This document shows, piece by piece, positions 1-8,772 of a stretch of 64,000 bases of DNA (position 1 is the stretch's first letter; each line of letters opens with the position of its first letter). Position numbers and translations under genes: made by a program. The stretch is from Azospirillum soli (GTDB lineage Bacteria; Pseudomonadota; Alphaproteobacteria; Azospirillales; Azospirillaceae): positions 25,148 to 89,147 of the forward strand of contig NZ_JAGINQ010000023.1 of the NCBI RefSeq assembly GCF_017876165.1, given 5' to 3'. Below the pieces are notes generated by a model. It was not told the DNA's origin. It searched no databases and saw only the letters and a list, made by a program, of their open reading frames with translations.

Positions 1-1
1 G

Positions 2-1066
2 CTGGCCGACGGGCTCGCCAACCTCGGCCGCCTGCTGCGTGAGATGGCGGACCCGGACGAGGCGGCGGTCTGGTGTGATCGTGCCCTTGCCGTGGAGCCG
101 GGCCATCCGGCGGCATCCTTCAACAGAGGGCTTCTGCGGCTCGCCGTTGGCGATCTGGACCGGGGGTGGACCGGGTACGATAGCCGTTTCAGTGCCCGCG
201 AGCTTGCCGGTGCCGCCCGCGTTCCCGGCGTCCCCGCCTGGGCCGGCGAGGACCTGTCCGGCCGCCGTCTGCTGGTTTGGCGGGAACAGGGGATCGGCGA
301 CGAGATCATGTTCGCCGACTGCCTGCCGCAGGTGATCGCGCGCGCCGCATCCGTCACGGTCGAATGCGACCGCCGCCTTGTCCCGCTGTTCGCGCGATCC
401 TTTCCTGCGGCAATAGTGCGACCGTCGCCCACGGATCCGGAGGTGCCTTGCCCCGGCATCGACCTTCATGCGGCGATGGGCTCTCTGCCTCGCTGGCTGC
501 GGCGGACGCTGGGTGAGTTTCCCGTGCGTTCCGCTTTTCTCGTTCCCGATCCCAAATTGGTGAGGTTCTGGCGCGACCGGTTGAACGCGCTGGAACCCGG
601 TCTCAAAGTCGGGATCGCGTGGCGCAGCGGTCTGATGACGGCAGAGCGGCGGCGGGCCTACGCCGCGCTCGACCAGTGGGGACCGGTCTTCGGCGTGCCG
701 GGGATCGCCTTCGTCAATCTTCAGTACGGCGACTGTGCCCAGGAGATCGAAGATGCCGAGGCGCGCTTCGGCGTGCCGATCCACGGCTGGCCCGATCTCG
801 ATTTAAAGGACGATCTGGAGGCCGTGGCGGCCCTGATATCGGGTCTCGACCTCGTCATCGTGCCGGCCAGTTCGGTGGGGGAACTGGCGGGGGCGCTCGG
901 CGTGCCTGTCTGGCGGTTCGGGGGGCGAGGGGACTGGACCGCGCTCGGCACCGGGGTGCGTCCATGGTTTTCGAGCATGAGCCTGATCACAGCGCCTGAT
1001 GGGGAAACGGCGTCCGGCGCCCTTCCCGTGATCGCCCGGCGCTTGAAACGCTTGGCGGCAGGCTGA
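2..1066 (+). CDS. TPR/GT-B glycosyltransferase-like protein, C-terminal part (5' end outside window)
   Basis: The frame is open from the first bases, and residues upstream of the first ATG (44) already read as TPR helix, so the gene starts before the window. The first ~40 residues complete TPR-like helices. The rest is a GT-B-like domain with the landmarks LLVWREQGIGDEI, VGIAWRS, FVNLQYGDC and GELAGALGVPVWRFGG. The same landmarks occur twice in the large protein at 2280-5822, so this is a third copy of the module. TPR proteins with OGT/heptosyltransferase-like domains usually glycosylate proteins or surface glycans; the acceptor here is unknown. It converges on the gene at 1159. Confidence 0.85.
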   Translation: MADGLANLGRLLREMADPDEAAVWCDRALAVEPGHPAASFNRGLLRLAVGDLDRGWTGYDSRFSARELAGAARVPGVPAWAGEDLSGRRLLVWREQGIGDEIMFADCLPQVIARAASVTVECDRRLVPLFARSFPAAIVRPSPTDPEVPCPGIDLHAAMGSLPRWLRRTLGEFPVRSAFLVPDPKLVRFWRDRLNALEPGLKVGIAWRSGLMTAERRRAYAALDQWGPVFGVPGIAFVNLQYGDCAQEIEDAEARFGVPIHGWPDLDLKDDLEAVAALISGLDLVIVPASSVGELAGALGVPVWRFGGRGDWTALGTGVRPWFSSMSLITAPDGETASGALPVIARRLKRLAAG

Positions 1067-1082
1067 TCGAACAGCAAACTTT

Positions 1083-1125
1083 TAAAATAAAAAGCCAGAG
1101 GCAGCTTTTAAAACCACCCCTGGCT
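1083..1125 (-). terminator. Rho-independent terminator of the YdcH-like gene
   Basis: Arms AGCCAGAGG (1093-1101) and CCCCTGGCT (1117-1125) pair with one mismatch. Read on the minus strand the hairpin is followed by a T-rich run (1083-1092), so it suits the minus-strand gene at 1159-1341. Confidence 0.7.
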
Positions 1126-1158
1126 TCTCGTCGAATGGGAAGACTTTTATTGGGGGAG

Positions 1159-1341
1159 TTAATTCACCCTGCTGGTGGTCCTCGTCAAGCGATCAATCTC
1201 TTCCTTGAGATGTAGCTTTTCGAGCTTCATGCGCTTGACCGCGGTCTCGTCCGGCCAAGAGCGCTTTTCCTCGTCCATAATCATGCGGTCGAGGCGCATG
1301 TGCTTTTCTTGCAGGGAAGATAGACGAGCATCAGTGTGCAT
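1159..1341 (-). CDS. DUF465/YdcH family small protein
   Basis: A 60-residue, highly charged protein predicted to form two helices. It has the family pattern of an N-terminal SLQEKHMRLDRMI segment and a C-terminal KRMKLEKLHLKEEIDRL helix, and its length is typical of DUF465. The family is common in Proteobacteria and its biochemical role is not settled; the helical pattern suggests a coiled-coil hairpin. It is a single gene with its own terminator. The spacer 1342-1547 upstream should hold its promoter, but I see no clear -35/-10 pair there. Confidence 0.85.
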   Translation of the reverse strand: MHTDARLSSLQEKHMRLDRMIMDEEKRSWPDETAVKRMKLEKLHLKEEIDRLTRTTSRVN

Positions 1342-1547
1342 GGGCTGCTCTCCGTCTAATCAACCGGCTCATACCCGCTCTGGCTTTCGCCATGCCCGGC
1401 ATGCCGGAAACCATAGTGTTCACCCATCCGTGCCGCCAAACAACCCTAAACTTTGGTCCTAGTACTCCAAAGAAGGATAATGCCGCCTCTAACGATTGGG
1501 ATAGGGCGCGATGCGCCGTGCATGGCCGGTGGGGGATGATGAAGCGG

Positions 1548-2273
1548 TCATGTTCGTTCGGGCAGAAGGGCGTCGGCGCGCCTTTTTCCGCGCGCCGCCG
1601 CAGCTTCGTTGCCCGACATCGCGTCGGCTGCGACCAATCCGCGCAGACTTTCGTTATGCCCCGGCCGAAGGGTCAGGGCGTGCCGATACCAACGGCCTGC
1701 TCTCTCGATATCACCAAGGGCTAAAAGCAGCGCGCCGATCCGCACCGCCACCGGTCCGGATTCCGGATCGAGAGCGGCGGCGTGCATCAAGACGTCCACG
1801 GCGTCCTCCCGCCGTCCCGCCGCTTCCAGGGCCATCCCCTGCTGGTGCAGGCTGGGGGCGCCGCCGCCGCAGCGGGCCGCCCGCCCGAAGGCCGTTGCCG
1901 CCGCCCGCATGTCTCCCAGATCCCGCCGCGCATGGCCCAGCCCGTTGAGCGCGTCGGCGCGGCCGGGGCACAGCGCGGCCGCCGTGGCGAAGGCGCGGGC
2001 GGCCTCCGCCGGCCGACCCATGGCGCGCAGCAGCTTTGCCCGGTTGACGTGCGGTTCGACCGGCGTTCCATCGACGGCGATGGCCCGGCGCACCAGCCGC
2101 GCCCCCGCCTCCAGATCGCCAAGCTGGGCGAGCAGCAGGCCATGGCGGTGCAGCGCGTCCCGCGCGTCCGGCTGGACGGCGAGGGCGCGCCGGTACAGCG
2201 CCCCGGCCTCGTCGAACAGGCCGCCCTGGTGCCGTTCGAAGGCGTGGTCGAGAATTGCCGCCACCGTCGCCAT
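1548..2273 (-). CDS. TPR-repeat protein
   Basis: 241 residues made almost entirely of TPR units, for example RALAVQPDARDALHRHGLLL and RHALTLRPGHNESLRGLV. There is no signal peptide and no catalytic domain. It lies 6 bp downstream of the large TPR-glycosyltransferase gene on the same strand, so the two are probably co-transcribed. A likely role is scaffold or substrate presentation for the neighbouring glycosyltransferase modules (inference). Confidence 0.8.
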   Translation of the reverse strand: MATVAAILDHAFERHQGGLFDEAGALYRRALAVQPDARDALHRHGLLLAQLGDLEAGARLVRRAIAVDGTPVEPHVNRAKLLRAMGRPAEAARAFATAAALCPGRADALNGLGHARRDLGDMRAAATAFGRAARCGGGAPSLHQQGMALEAAGRREDAVDVLMHAAALDPESGPVAVRIGALLLALGDIERAGRWYRHALTLRPGHNESLRGLVAADAMSGNEAAAARGKRRADALLPERT

Positions 2274-2279
2274 GGGCCG

Positions 2280-5200
2280 CTACGCCACGGCGGTCATGCG
2301 GGCCAGCAGCCGGGCGGCGTGGCGCACCACGTCGGCCAGCGTCTCACCGGGGCGGGGTTGCAGCAGCCGTATGGACGGGTACCAGGGGCGCACGCCGCTG
2401 CCCAAATGGGTCCAGTCGTGGCCGCCGATGCGCCAGACCGGCACGCCCAGCGCCCCGGCCAGCTCGCCCACCGCCGTGGCCGGAGTAAGGACGAGATCGA
2501 GGCAGGACATCAGGGCGGCAACGCCCTCTAGGTCGTCCTTCAGGTCCAGATCGTCCCAGCGGTGCAGCCGCCGCCCGTCCGTTTCGATTCTCGCCAATTC
2601 GGCGGTGCAGTCGCCGTATTGCAGGTTCACGGTCTGCACGCCGGGAAGATCCAGAACCGGGATCCAGTCCTCGATGCGCGTGTAGGCGGACTCCCGCCGG
2701 GCGGTGACCACCTGGCTGCGCCAGCCGATGCCGACCTTCAGGCCGGAACCCAGGGCATCCACCCGCGCGCGCCACATGGTCACACGGTCCGGATCCGCGC
2801 GGAGGAAGGCCGGGCGCGCCGGGAAGCGGGTTAGCTCCCTGCGCCGCAGCGCCGGCAGCGACCCGGCGGGAATTTGCAGGTCGCAGTCCGGCGGATCGTT
2901 CAACTCCCGCCCCTTGGAATCGACGGTCTCCGCGCGCACGGTGGCCCAGGGGAAGGCACGGGCGAACAGCGGGACCAGCCGCCGGTCGCATTCCAGCACC
3001 ACCGGCCCGCCGGCCTCCTTCAACTCGTCGAAGCAGGAGGCGAACAGGATCTCGTCGCCCAAGCCCTGTTCCGCCCACACCAGCAGCCGCCGCCCCTCCA
3101 GCGGCGTGCCAGACCAGACGGGCAGGGGGATGCGCCGCGCCCGCTGCAACTGCCTCGCGGAAAAACGGCGCTCGTACCCCGCCCAGCCGGCCGCCAGATC
3201 GCCGTCGGCCAGCGCCAGAAGGCCGAAATTCCAGGCCGCCAGTGCGAAGCCGGGATCGGCCCGCATGGCTCGTCGCACCTGCTTTCTGGACTCGGGAATC
3301 CGGTCCTCCAGCTTGGCGACGCTGGCGAGGTTGTTGAGCGTGTCCGCCGCCTCCGGGCGCAACGCCAGCGCCTTGCGGTAATGCGCGGCGGCCTCGGCGA
3401 ACCGCCCCTCGACCTCGCAGGCGTGGCCGAGGTTGGTGTGGGCCGCCGGGTTGCCGGGGGCCAGCGTGACCGAGCGGTGGTGCCAGCGCCTGGCCGCCCG
3501 TGCGCCGTCGCGGTCGAGCGGGTTCGATCCGCAACTCAGCCCCAGATGGGTCAGCGCCTCCGGGAAGTCCGGCCGCAACGCCACCGCCCGGACGAAGCAA
3601 TCCTTCGCCCCGTCCGGCCGGTCCAGCGCATCCAGCACCAGCCCCAGATGGTTCCAGGCGTTCGGGAACTCCGGATCCATGCGCAGCGCGGCAGTGATGT
3701 GGCGTTCCGCCTCCTCCGGCCGGCCGAGTTGATGGGTGGCAAGTCCCAGCAGGTGCAGCGCGTCGGCGTGGCGCGGGTCGCGATCCAGCACCTCCCGATA
3801 GCCGGCCATGGCCCCGTCCAGCCGGCCGAGGCGATGCAACTGCATGGCCTGCGCCAGCCGCGCCTCCACCCCCGCGCCCGGCGGTTCCGCCGCTGCCGGC
3901 GGAGATTGCAGAGACGCCAGTTCCCGCGCCATGCGGGCCAGCACGTCGTCGAAGGCTTCGCCCGGCCGGGGCTGGAACAGCCGCATGGTCGGGAACCAGG
4001 GACGCGCGTTGGCGCCCAGCTGGGTCCAGTCGCGATGGCCGAAGCGCCACACCGGCACGCCTAAGGCCCCCGCCAGTTCACCCGCCGACATGGCCGGCGT
4101 GATGACCAGATCGAGGTTGACGGTCAGCGCCGCCGCCGCCTCGAAATCGTCCTGCAGGTCCAGGTCGGCCCAGCGGTGGACGCGCACGCCGAAGCGCGCC
4201 TCCGCCGCCGCGATCTCGGCCGCGCAGTCGTCGTATTGCAGGTTCACGAACACCACGCCGGGCACCCGGAACAGCGGCCCCCACTGCTCCAGGGTCGTGT
4301 AGGCGCCCTTGCGCTCCTCCGTCATCAAGCGGCTGCGCCAGCCGATGCCGACCGTCAGCCCCGGCCCCAGCGCCGCCAGCCGCTCCCGCCACAGCGCCAC
4401 CCGCGCCGGGTCGGGCACCAGCCAGGGCCCCGGCGCGTCGAAGGCCGCCACCGCCCCGCGCAGCAGGCGCGGCAGGGACCCGGCCGGGATGTGAACGTCG
4501 CAGTCCAGCGGCACGATGGTCTCGGTGGCGTTCCCTTCGCCGTCCAGGGTGCAGGACTGCGCCCGCACGGTGGCGCGGGGGAAGGAGCGGGCGAACAGGC
4601 TGGTCAGCCGGGGATCGGTCTCGATGGTCACCGGGCCGCCGCCCCAGGCGACGACGTCGCCGTAGCAGGAGGCGAACAGGAATTCGTCGCCCACGCCCTG
4701 CTCGCGCCAGATCAGCAGGCGGCGGCTGCGCAGCACCTCCCCCTGCCAGCGGGGGGCGTCGATGTTGCGGTCGGGAATGACCTCGCCCGCCGCGAAGCGT
4801 CCCTCGTAACCGGACCATCCACGGTCCAGCTGGCCGTGCGTCAGCGCCAGAAGCGACAGGTTGTAGGAGGCGGTGGCGAGGCCCGGCTTGCGCGCCAGCG
4901 CCTCCTCGAAGCAGATCTCGGCCTGCTTCAGCTTGCCCTGCGCCTGCAGCGCGTTGCCCAGGTTGTAGATGGCCTCCACGAAGTCCGGCCGCAGCTCCAG
5001 CACCTTGCGGAAGCACAGCTCCGCCTGGTCGAGGCGGCCCAGCTTCTTCAGCACGCCGCCCAGATTGTTCAGCGCGATGACGTGGTTCGGATCCCGCTTC
5101 AGCGCCGCGCGGTAGGCGATCTCCGCGCTTTCGTTGGCACCCTTGCGCTGGAACACGGCGCCCAGATTGTAGTGCGCGTTGGGGTCGTCGGGGCGCAGCT

Positions 5201-5822
5201 GGACCACCATGCGGTGCTGAACCAGGGCCTCGTCCAGCCTGCCGGCCGCCGTCAGCGCGTCGCCCAGGTTGTTGTGCGCCTCCACCATGCCCGGCGCCAG
5301 CGCCACCGCGTGCTGAAGCGCGTACACGGCGTCGGTCGTCCGATTCTGGGCGCGCAGTGCGTTGCCGAGGTTGTACCAGGCCTTGGCGTAGTCCGGCCGC
5401 AGCAGCACCGCCGAGGTGAAGGCAAGCGCCGCCAGCCCCGGCAGGTTCTGCGCCTGATAGGCGTTGCCCAGATTGTGCCGGGCCTGGGCCGATCCGGGGT
5501 TGAGTGCGATGGCGCGGGCGTGCGCCTCCGCCGCCTCCGCGTGCCGGCCCAGGGCGCCCAGCGCGCTGCCCAGATTGTCGTGATAGTCGGCGACCCCGCC
5601 CGCGCGCTTGATGGCGCGCCCGATCAGCTCCACCGCCGGTTCCGGCTGGCCGACCTGAAGCGCCAGCACGCCGAGCAGATGCAGCGCGTCGGCGTGATGC
5701 GGGTCGGCGCTCAGAACGGCGCGGTAGTCCTGCTCGGCCTCGGAGAAGCGGCCGGCCTGATGGTGCGCGACGGCGCGGCCGAGTTGCGCGGCGATGTTCT
5801 TGGCCGACTTCTTCATGTCCAT
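2280..5822 (-). CDS. Tandem two-module TPR-glycosyltransferase, 1180 aa
   Basis: The protein is an internal duplication. Module 1 (about residues 1-640) has roughly nine TPR units with the LG/NLGNAL pattern, then a GT-B-like domain (LLIWREQGVGDEF, VGIGWRS, FVNLQYDDC, ELAGALGVPVWRFG). A proline/alanine linker follows (about 640-665, PPAAAEPPGAGVE). Module 2 repeats the plan with fewer TPRs and a second GT domain (LLVWAEQGLGDEI, VGIGWRS, TVNLQYGDC, ELAGALGVPVWRIG). OGT-like and heptosyltransferase-like GT-B enzymes use nucleotide sugars; neither donor nor acceptor can be read here. The start at 5822 (MDMKKSAKNIAAQLGRAV) faces the divergent gene at 5914. Flagellar genes 2.4 kb away suggest flagellin as one possible target. 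Confidence 0.88.
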   Translation of the reverse strand: MDMKKSAKNIAAQLGRAVAHHQAGRFSEAEQDYRAVLSADPHHADALHLLGVLALQVGQPEPAVELIGRAIKRAGGVADYHDNLGSALGALGRHAEAAEAHARAIALNPGSAQARHNLGNAYQAQNLPGLAALAFTSAVLLRPDYAKAWYNLGNALRAQNRTTDAVYALQHAVALAPGMVEAHNNLGDALTAAGRLDEALVQHRMVVQLRPDDPNAHYNLGAVFQRKGANESAEIAYRAALKRDPNHVIALNNLGGVLKKLGRLDQAELCFRKVLELRPDFVEAIYNLGNALQAQGKLKQAEICFEEALARKPGLATASYNLSLLALTHGQLDRGWSGYEGRFAAGEVIPDRNIDAPRWQGEVLRSRRLLIWREQGVGDEFLFASCYGDVVAWGGGPVTIETDPRLTSLFARSFPRATVRAQSCTLDGEGNATETIVPLDCDVHIPAGSLPRLLRGAVAAFDAPGPWLVPDPARVALWRERLAALGPGLTVGIGWRSRLMTEERKGAYTTLEQWGPLFRVPGVVFVNLQYDDCAAEIAAAEARFGVRVHRWADLDLQDDFEAAAALTVNLDLVITPAMSAGELAGALGVPVWRFGHRDWTQLGANARPWFPTMRLFQPRPGEAFDDVLARMARELASLQSPPAAAEPPGAGVEARLAQAMQLHRLGRLDGAMAGYREVLDRDPRHADALHLLGLATHQLGRPEEAERHITAALRMDPEFPNAWNHLGLVLDALDRPDGAKDCFVRAVALRPDFPEALTHLGLSCGSNPLDRDGARAARRWHHRSVTLAPGNPAAHTNLGHACEVEGRFAEAAAHYRKALALRPEAADTLNNLASVAKLEDRIPESRKQVRRAMRADPGFALAAWNFGLLALADGDLAAGWAGYERRFSARQLQRARRIPLPVWSGTPLEGRRLLVWAEQGLGDEILFASCFDELKEAGGPVVLECDRRLVPLFARAFPWATVRAETVDSKGRELNDPPDCDLQIPAGSLPALRRRELTRFPARPAFLRADPDRVTMWRARVDALGSGLKVGIGWRSQVVTARRESAYTRIEDWIPVLDLPGVQTVNLQYGDCTAELARIETDGRRLHRWDDLDLKDDLEGVAALMSCLDLVLTPATAVGELAGALGVPVWRIGGHDWTHLGSGVRPWYPSIRLLQPRPGETLADVVRHAARLLARMTAVA

Positions 5823-5913
5823 CGCCTTCGTCAGCGTTTATCCCGGAAGGGAGTGCCATGATCCGCCGATCAAGGTAAAGATGCTGTTATTTCCTGAAGC
5901 AGGGAGACCGATC

Positions 5914-7155
5914 GTGACCGAGCCGCGCACCCCGTTCCGCATGGCAGGGTTCGCCGCGCAGGCGATGCGCCTGTATGGCGAGGCGAACGCGCTCGCGTCC
6001 CAGGGGCTTGCGGAGGAGGCGGAGGCCGCCTACCGCCGCACCCTGGCGGTCAACCCGCGCTTCGCCGAGGCGCACAACAACCTCGGCAATGTGCTGCGGG
6101 CGCTGGGCCGCGCGGCCGAGGCGGCGGCTGAATACCGCGAGGCGCTCGCCTGCGGCCTCGACCACCCGTTGGTTCACTACAACCTCGCCTCCGCGCTGAA
6201 GGAGCTTGGGGAAGGGCAGGGGGCCGAACGATCCTTCCGCCGCGCCCTGGCCATGCAGCCGGACTATGCGGAGGCCTTCAACAACTTCGCCAACCTGCTG
6301 CGCGAGCAGGACCGGCTGGTCGACTCCGCAACCGCCTACCGCCGCGCGCTGGCCCTGCGCCCGGATTGGGACGAGGCGCACGACAACCTGTCCGGCGCGC
6401 TCTATCTGCTGCACGAGGACGGCCGGACAGCCGAGGCCGAGCGCTTCGCCCGGCTCTGGCTGCGCGATCACCCGGACCACCCCGTCGCCCGCCACATCGG
6501 CACGGCCATCGCCGGACTGTCCACGGAATCCCGTGCATCGGACGATTATGTCCGGCAGGTCTTCGACCATTTCGCCGGGGAGTTCGACCGCAAGCTCGCC
6601 GAACTCGGCTACCGCGCGCCGGCCTTGCTGGCTGAGGCCGTCGCCGCCGAAGCCCCGCCGCCCGCCGCAGCGCTCAGCGTTCTCGACGCCGGCTGTGGCA
6701 CGGGACTGTGCGCGCCCTTCCTGCGCGCTTACGCCCGCACCCTGGTCGGCGTGGATCTGTCCTCCGGCATGCTGGAGCACGCCCGCGCCCGCAACCTTTA
6801 CGACTCGCTGGCCGAGGCGGAACTCGGTGCCTTCCTCGCGGCGCATCCGGGCGGCTTCGACCTGATCGTGGCGGCCGACGTGCTGTGCTACTTCGGGGCG
6901 CTCGATGCGGTGCTGGCTCTCGGGGCGGCGGCCCTGCGCCCCGGCGGACGGCTCGCCTTCACGGTGGAGCGGCTCGATCCGGCGACCGAGCCCTACCGGG
7001 TCAGCCCGCACGGCCGCTATGCCCACGCCGAGGATTACGTCCGGGCGACCCTGGCCGCCGCCGGCCTGACGATCACGCGTCTCGACCGCGCGACCTTGCG
7101 TTTCGAGAGCGGCGATCCGGTCGAGGGGCTGGTCGTGACGGCGGCGCGGGCCTGA
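5914..7155 (+). CDS. TPR-repeat SAM-dependent methyltransferase
   Basis: The N-terminal half has about four TPR units (AEAHNNLGNVLRALG, AEAFNNFANLLREQ). The C-terminal half is a class I methyltransferase with SAM motif I LDAGCGTGLCAPFL, then VGVDLSSGMLEHAR and FDLIVAADVLCYFG. This TPR-methyltransferase architecture is recurrent in alphaproteobacteria. I chose GTG 5914 because AGGGAG sits 7 nt upstream. ATG 5881 (with AAGGT upstream) is an alternative adding 11 residues; longer readings run into the divergent gene's start. The 3' end overlaps the convergent gene by 83 bp. A role in modifying a protein or glycan made by the adjacent locus is inference. Confidence 0.85.
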   Translation: MTEPRTPFRMAGFAAQAMRLYGEANALASQGLAEEAEAAYRRTLAVNPRFAEAHNNLGNVLRALGRAAEAAAEYREALACGLDHPLVHYNLASALKELGEGQGAERSFRRALAMQPDYAEAFNNFANLLREQDRLVDSATAYRRALALRPDWDEAHDNLSGALYLLHEDGRTAEAERFARLWLRDHPDHPVARHIGTAIAGLSTESRASDDYVRQVFDHFAGEFDRKLAELGYRAPALLAEAVAAEAPPPAAALSVLDAGCGTGLCAPFLRAYARTLVGVDLSSGMLEHARARNLYDSLAEAELGAFLAAHPGGFDLIVAADVLCYFGALDAVLALGAAALRPGGRLAFTVERLDPATEPYRVSPHGRYAHAEDYVRATLAAAGLTITRLDRATLRFESGDPVEGLVVTAARA

Positions 7156-7987
7156 CCGTTTCCGGTTCCGCCGCCCAGGTTCGCGCCTCATCCTCGCGGC
7201 CGAGCAGGGACAGGGTGACGGCCAGCTTCTCGCGCGCCTCGCCGTGGCGCGGGTCCAGTCGCAAGGTGTGCTCCAGCGCCGCCGCCGCCTCGTCCAGCCG
7301 GCCGACGAAGGCCAGCGCGATGCCCAGATTGAAGGCCGCCGACGGATAGTCCGGCGTGATTGCCAGCGCGTTACGGTAGGCGGTCAGCGAATCCTCGCGC
7401 AAGCCGGTGGCGTACAGCGCGTTGCCGTAGAGGAAAGCGATGTCGGCATCGAGCGGCAGCAGCTCCGCCGCGCGGGCCAGCGGGGGGAGAGCCTCGACCC
7501 CGAGCCCAGATTCCACCAGAAGCCGCCCGTGTTCGCGCAGCAGCGGCCCCAGCCGCTCCTGCGCCGCCGTCAGCTGTGGGGCCGCCGCCAAGGCGCGTTC
7601 CAGCGCCACGATGGCGCGCCGGGTATCGCCGTTCGTGCGCAGCGCGGTCGCCATGTCGGCCCAGGCTTCCGCGAAATCCGGCTGCAGCGCCACCGCCCGC
7701 CGGTAGGCGGCAACCGCGTCGGCCGCGCGGTCGGCGGCGCGCAGGACGTTGGCGGCGTTGGCGTGCATGTCGGCCGCTTCCGGCCGCTGGTCGATCGCCC
7801 GGCCGATGAGCTGGAGCCCCACCGCGTGCTCGCCCAACTGGCCGGCCAGAACGCCGAGGAAATGCAGCGCGTCGGGCTGATCCGGCTCGGCGTCCAGGAC
7901 GCGCGTGTAGAGCACCTGCGCTTCGGCCAGCCGGCCGGCGAGATGATGGTCCAGGGCGAGTGCCAGCGCTTCTGCAATCGTAGCCAT
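7073..7987 (-). CDS. TPR-repeat protein
   Basis: 304 residues, with about seven TPR units from the N terminus (AEAQVLYTRVLDAEPDQPDA, AVAAYRRAVALQPDFAEAWA, AAAALEHTLRLDPRHGEA). The last ~35 residues are a basic, proline-rich tail (PPSRPAPRPDRRSRNARSRG) encoded inside the convergent overlap with the methyltransferase gene. The N terminus resembles that of the TPR protein at 1548-2273 (MAT(V/I)A...HH/RHxxGxxxEA), so the two are probably paralogues. No enzyme domain is visible. Confidence 0.8.
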   Translation of the reverse strand: MATIAEALALALDHHLAGRLAEAQVLYTRVLDAEPDQPDALHFLGVLAGQLGEHAVGLQLIGRAIDQRPEAADMHANAANVLRAADRAADAVAAYRRAVALQPDFAEAWADMATALRTNGDTRRAIVALERALAAAPQLTAAQERLGPLLREHGRLLVESGLGVEALPPLARAAELLPLDADIAFLYGNALYATGLREDSLTAYRNALAITPDYPSAAFNLGIALAFVGRLDEAAAALEHTLRLDPRHGEAREKLAVTLSLLGREDEARTWAAEPETVRPAPPSRPAPRPDRRSRNARSRGRDA

Positions 7988-8163
7988 GGGTAAGGCTTAA
8001 GCGGCCCGCTCACCCGCCGCAAGCGTGACCCTTGTGAAATCGGTGTGCGTCGGGAGCGCGAAAGGCGAATCCCCCGGCCGGTCTGTGCATACGACGGTAG
8101 GGATCGGCCGTTTGCGCCCAAAAAATGGTGAACAAACCCTTTACAAGGTGCCGCGGAGGACGC

Positions 8164-8208
8164 ATGATCACAATTGGTGTTGTCTACCATCCGGTGTGTC
8201 AGTCATGA
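8164..8208 (+). CDS. 14-codon leader ORF coupled to the FlaG-like gene
   Basis: Too short for normal gene calling. It reads MITIGVVYHPVCQS-stop. It has the best Shine-Dalgarno of the region (GCGGAGGA, 8153-8160, 3 nt before the ATG), and its TGA overlaps the ATG of the next gene as ATGA (8205-8208). The downstream gene has no SD of its own. The arrangement implies translational coupling. It contains no run of one amino acid typical of attenuation peptides. Confidence 0.5.
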   Translation: MITIGVVYHPVCQS

Positions 8209-8744
8209 ACGTGGCCCTTGCCACCTCGACGGCTTCGAAGCCGTTGGCTTTCATGGCGGCCCGCAACGGCGCAACCGTTGACGAGGGGGCCGACACCCGG
8301 ACTCCGGCCAAGGCTGGGAGTGCTGCGGACAAGGAAGCTCCGCTCGTCGGGCGTTACCCAAACATCGCCTTTTCCTACGATGCGGACGCCGAACGTCTGG
8401 TGATGCTGTTCCGCGACCCGGCGGACGGTTCGACCGTGTCGCAGATACCGACCGAAGCGGCGCTGAAGCAGTACAAGGAAGCCCTGAAGGAACGGAAGGC
8501 CGGGCGTTCGTCTCTGGCGCTTCTGGTCGGAGCCGACGACGGCAAGGTCGGGGGCGACGACGCCAACGCCTCCGCCCGTGGCAAGGTCGCCACACCGCCA
8601 CCATCGCCCTCATTATCTTCGTCGCCGCCATTATCGCCGTCTTCTTCCGGAACGCACGCATCCGTGCTATCCTCGTCCCCAGCGATCACTCAAGCCGTCG
8701 TCGCTGGCACGTCCGGCACCGGGCGCGTGAATGTGGTGATCTGA
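8205..8744 (+). CDS. FlaG-like flagellar protein with low-complexity C-terminal tail
   Basis: Residues ~48-95 match the FlaG pattern: NIAFSYDADAERLVMLFRD followed by PADGSTVSQIPTEAALKQY, corresponding to the FlaG core 'sv de tgr vvvkv D..tGevirqIP.ea'. FlaG proteins affect filament length or assembly in other bacteria. After the core come an Ala/Asp-rich stretch and a Ser/Pro-rich stretch (PPPSPSLSSSPPLSPSSS), ending GTGRVNVVI. I start at ATG 8205 because it overlaps the leader ORF. The longer frame from 8025 would add 60 residues that do not look like protein. It forms an operon with the motility gene at 8773. Confidence 0.6.
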   Translation: MNVALATSTASKPLAFMAARNGATVDEGADTRTPAKAGSAADKEAPLVGRYPNIAFSYDADAERLVMLFRDPADGSTVSQIPTEAALKQYKEALKERKAGRSSLALLVGADDGKVGGDDANASARGKVATPPPSPSLSSSPPLSPSSSGTHASVLSSSPAITQAVVAGTSGTGRVNVVI

Positions 8745-8772
8745 ACCGGACGATCCGGAAAGGCGCTGAACG

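Noticed and set aside
5794..5913. Longer start for the TPR-methyltransferase
   Set aside because: It overlaps the divergent gene's start and adds non-TPR, hydrophobic residues; starts at 5881 or 5914 have SD sequences.
8101..8115. Possible sigma-54 promoter (GG...GC) before the flagellar pair
   Set aside because: The GG to GC spacing is 11 instead of 10 and the flanks do not match TGGCAC-N5-TTGC.
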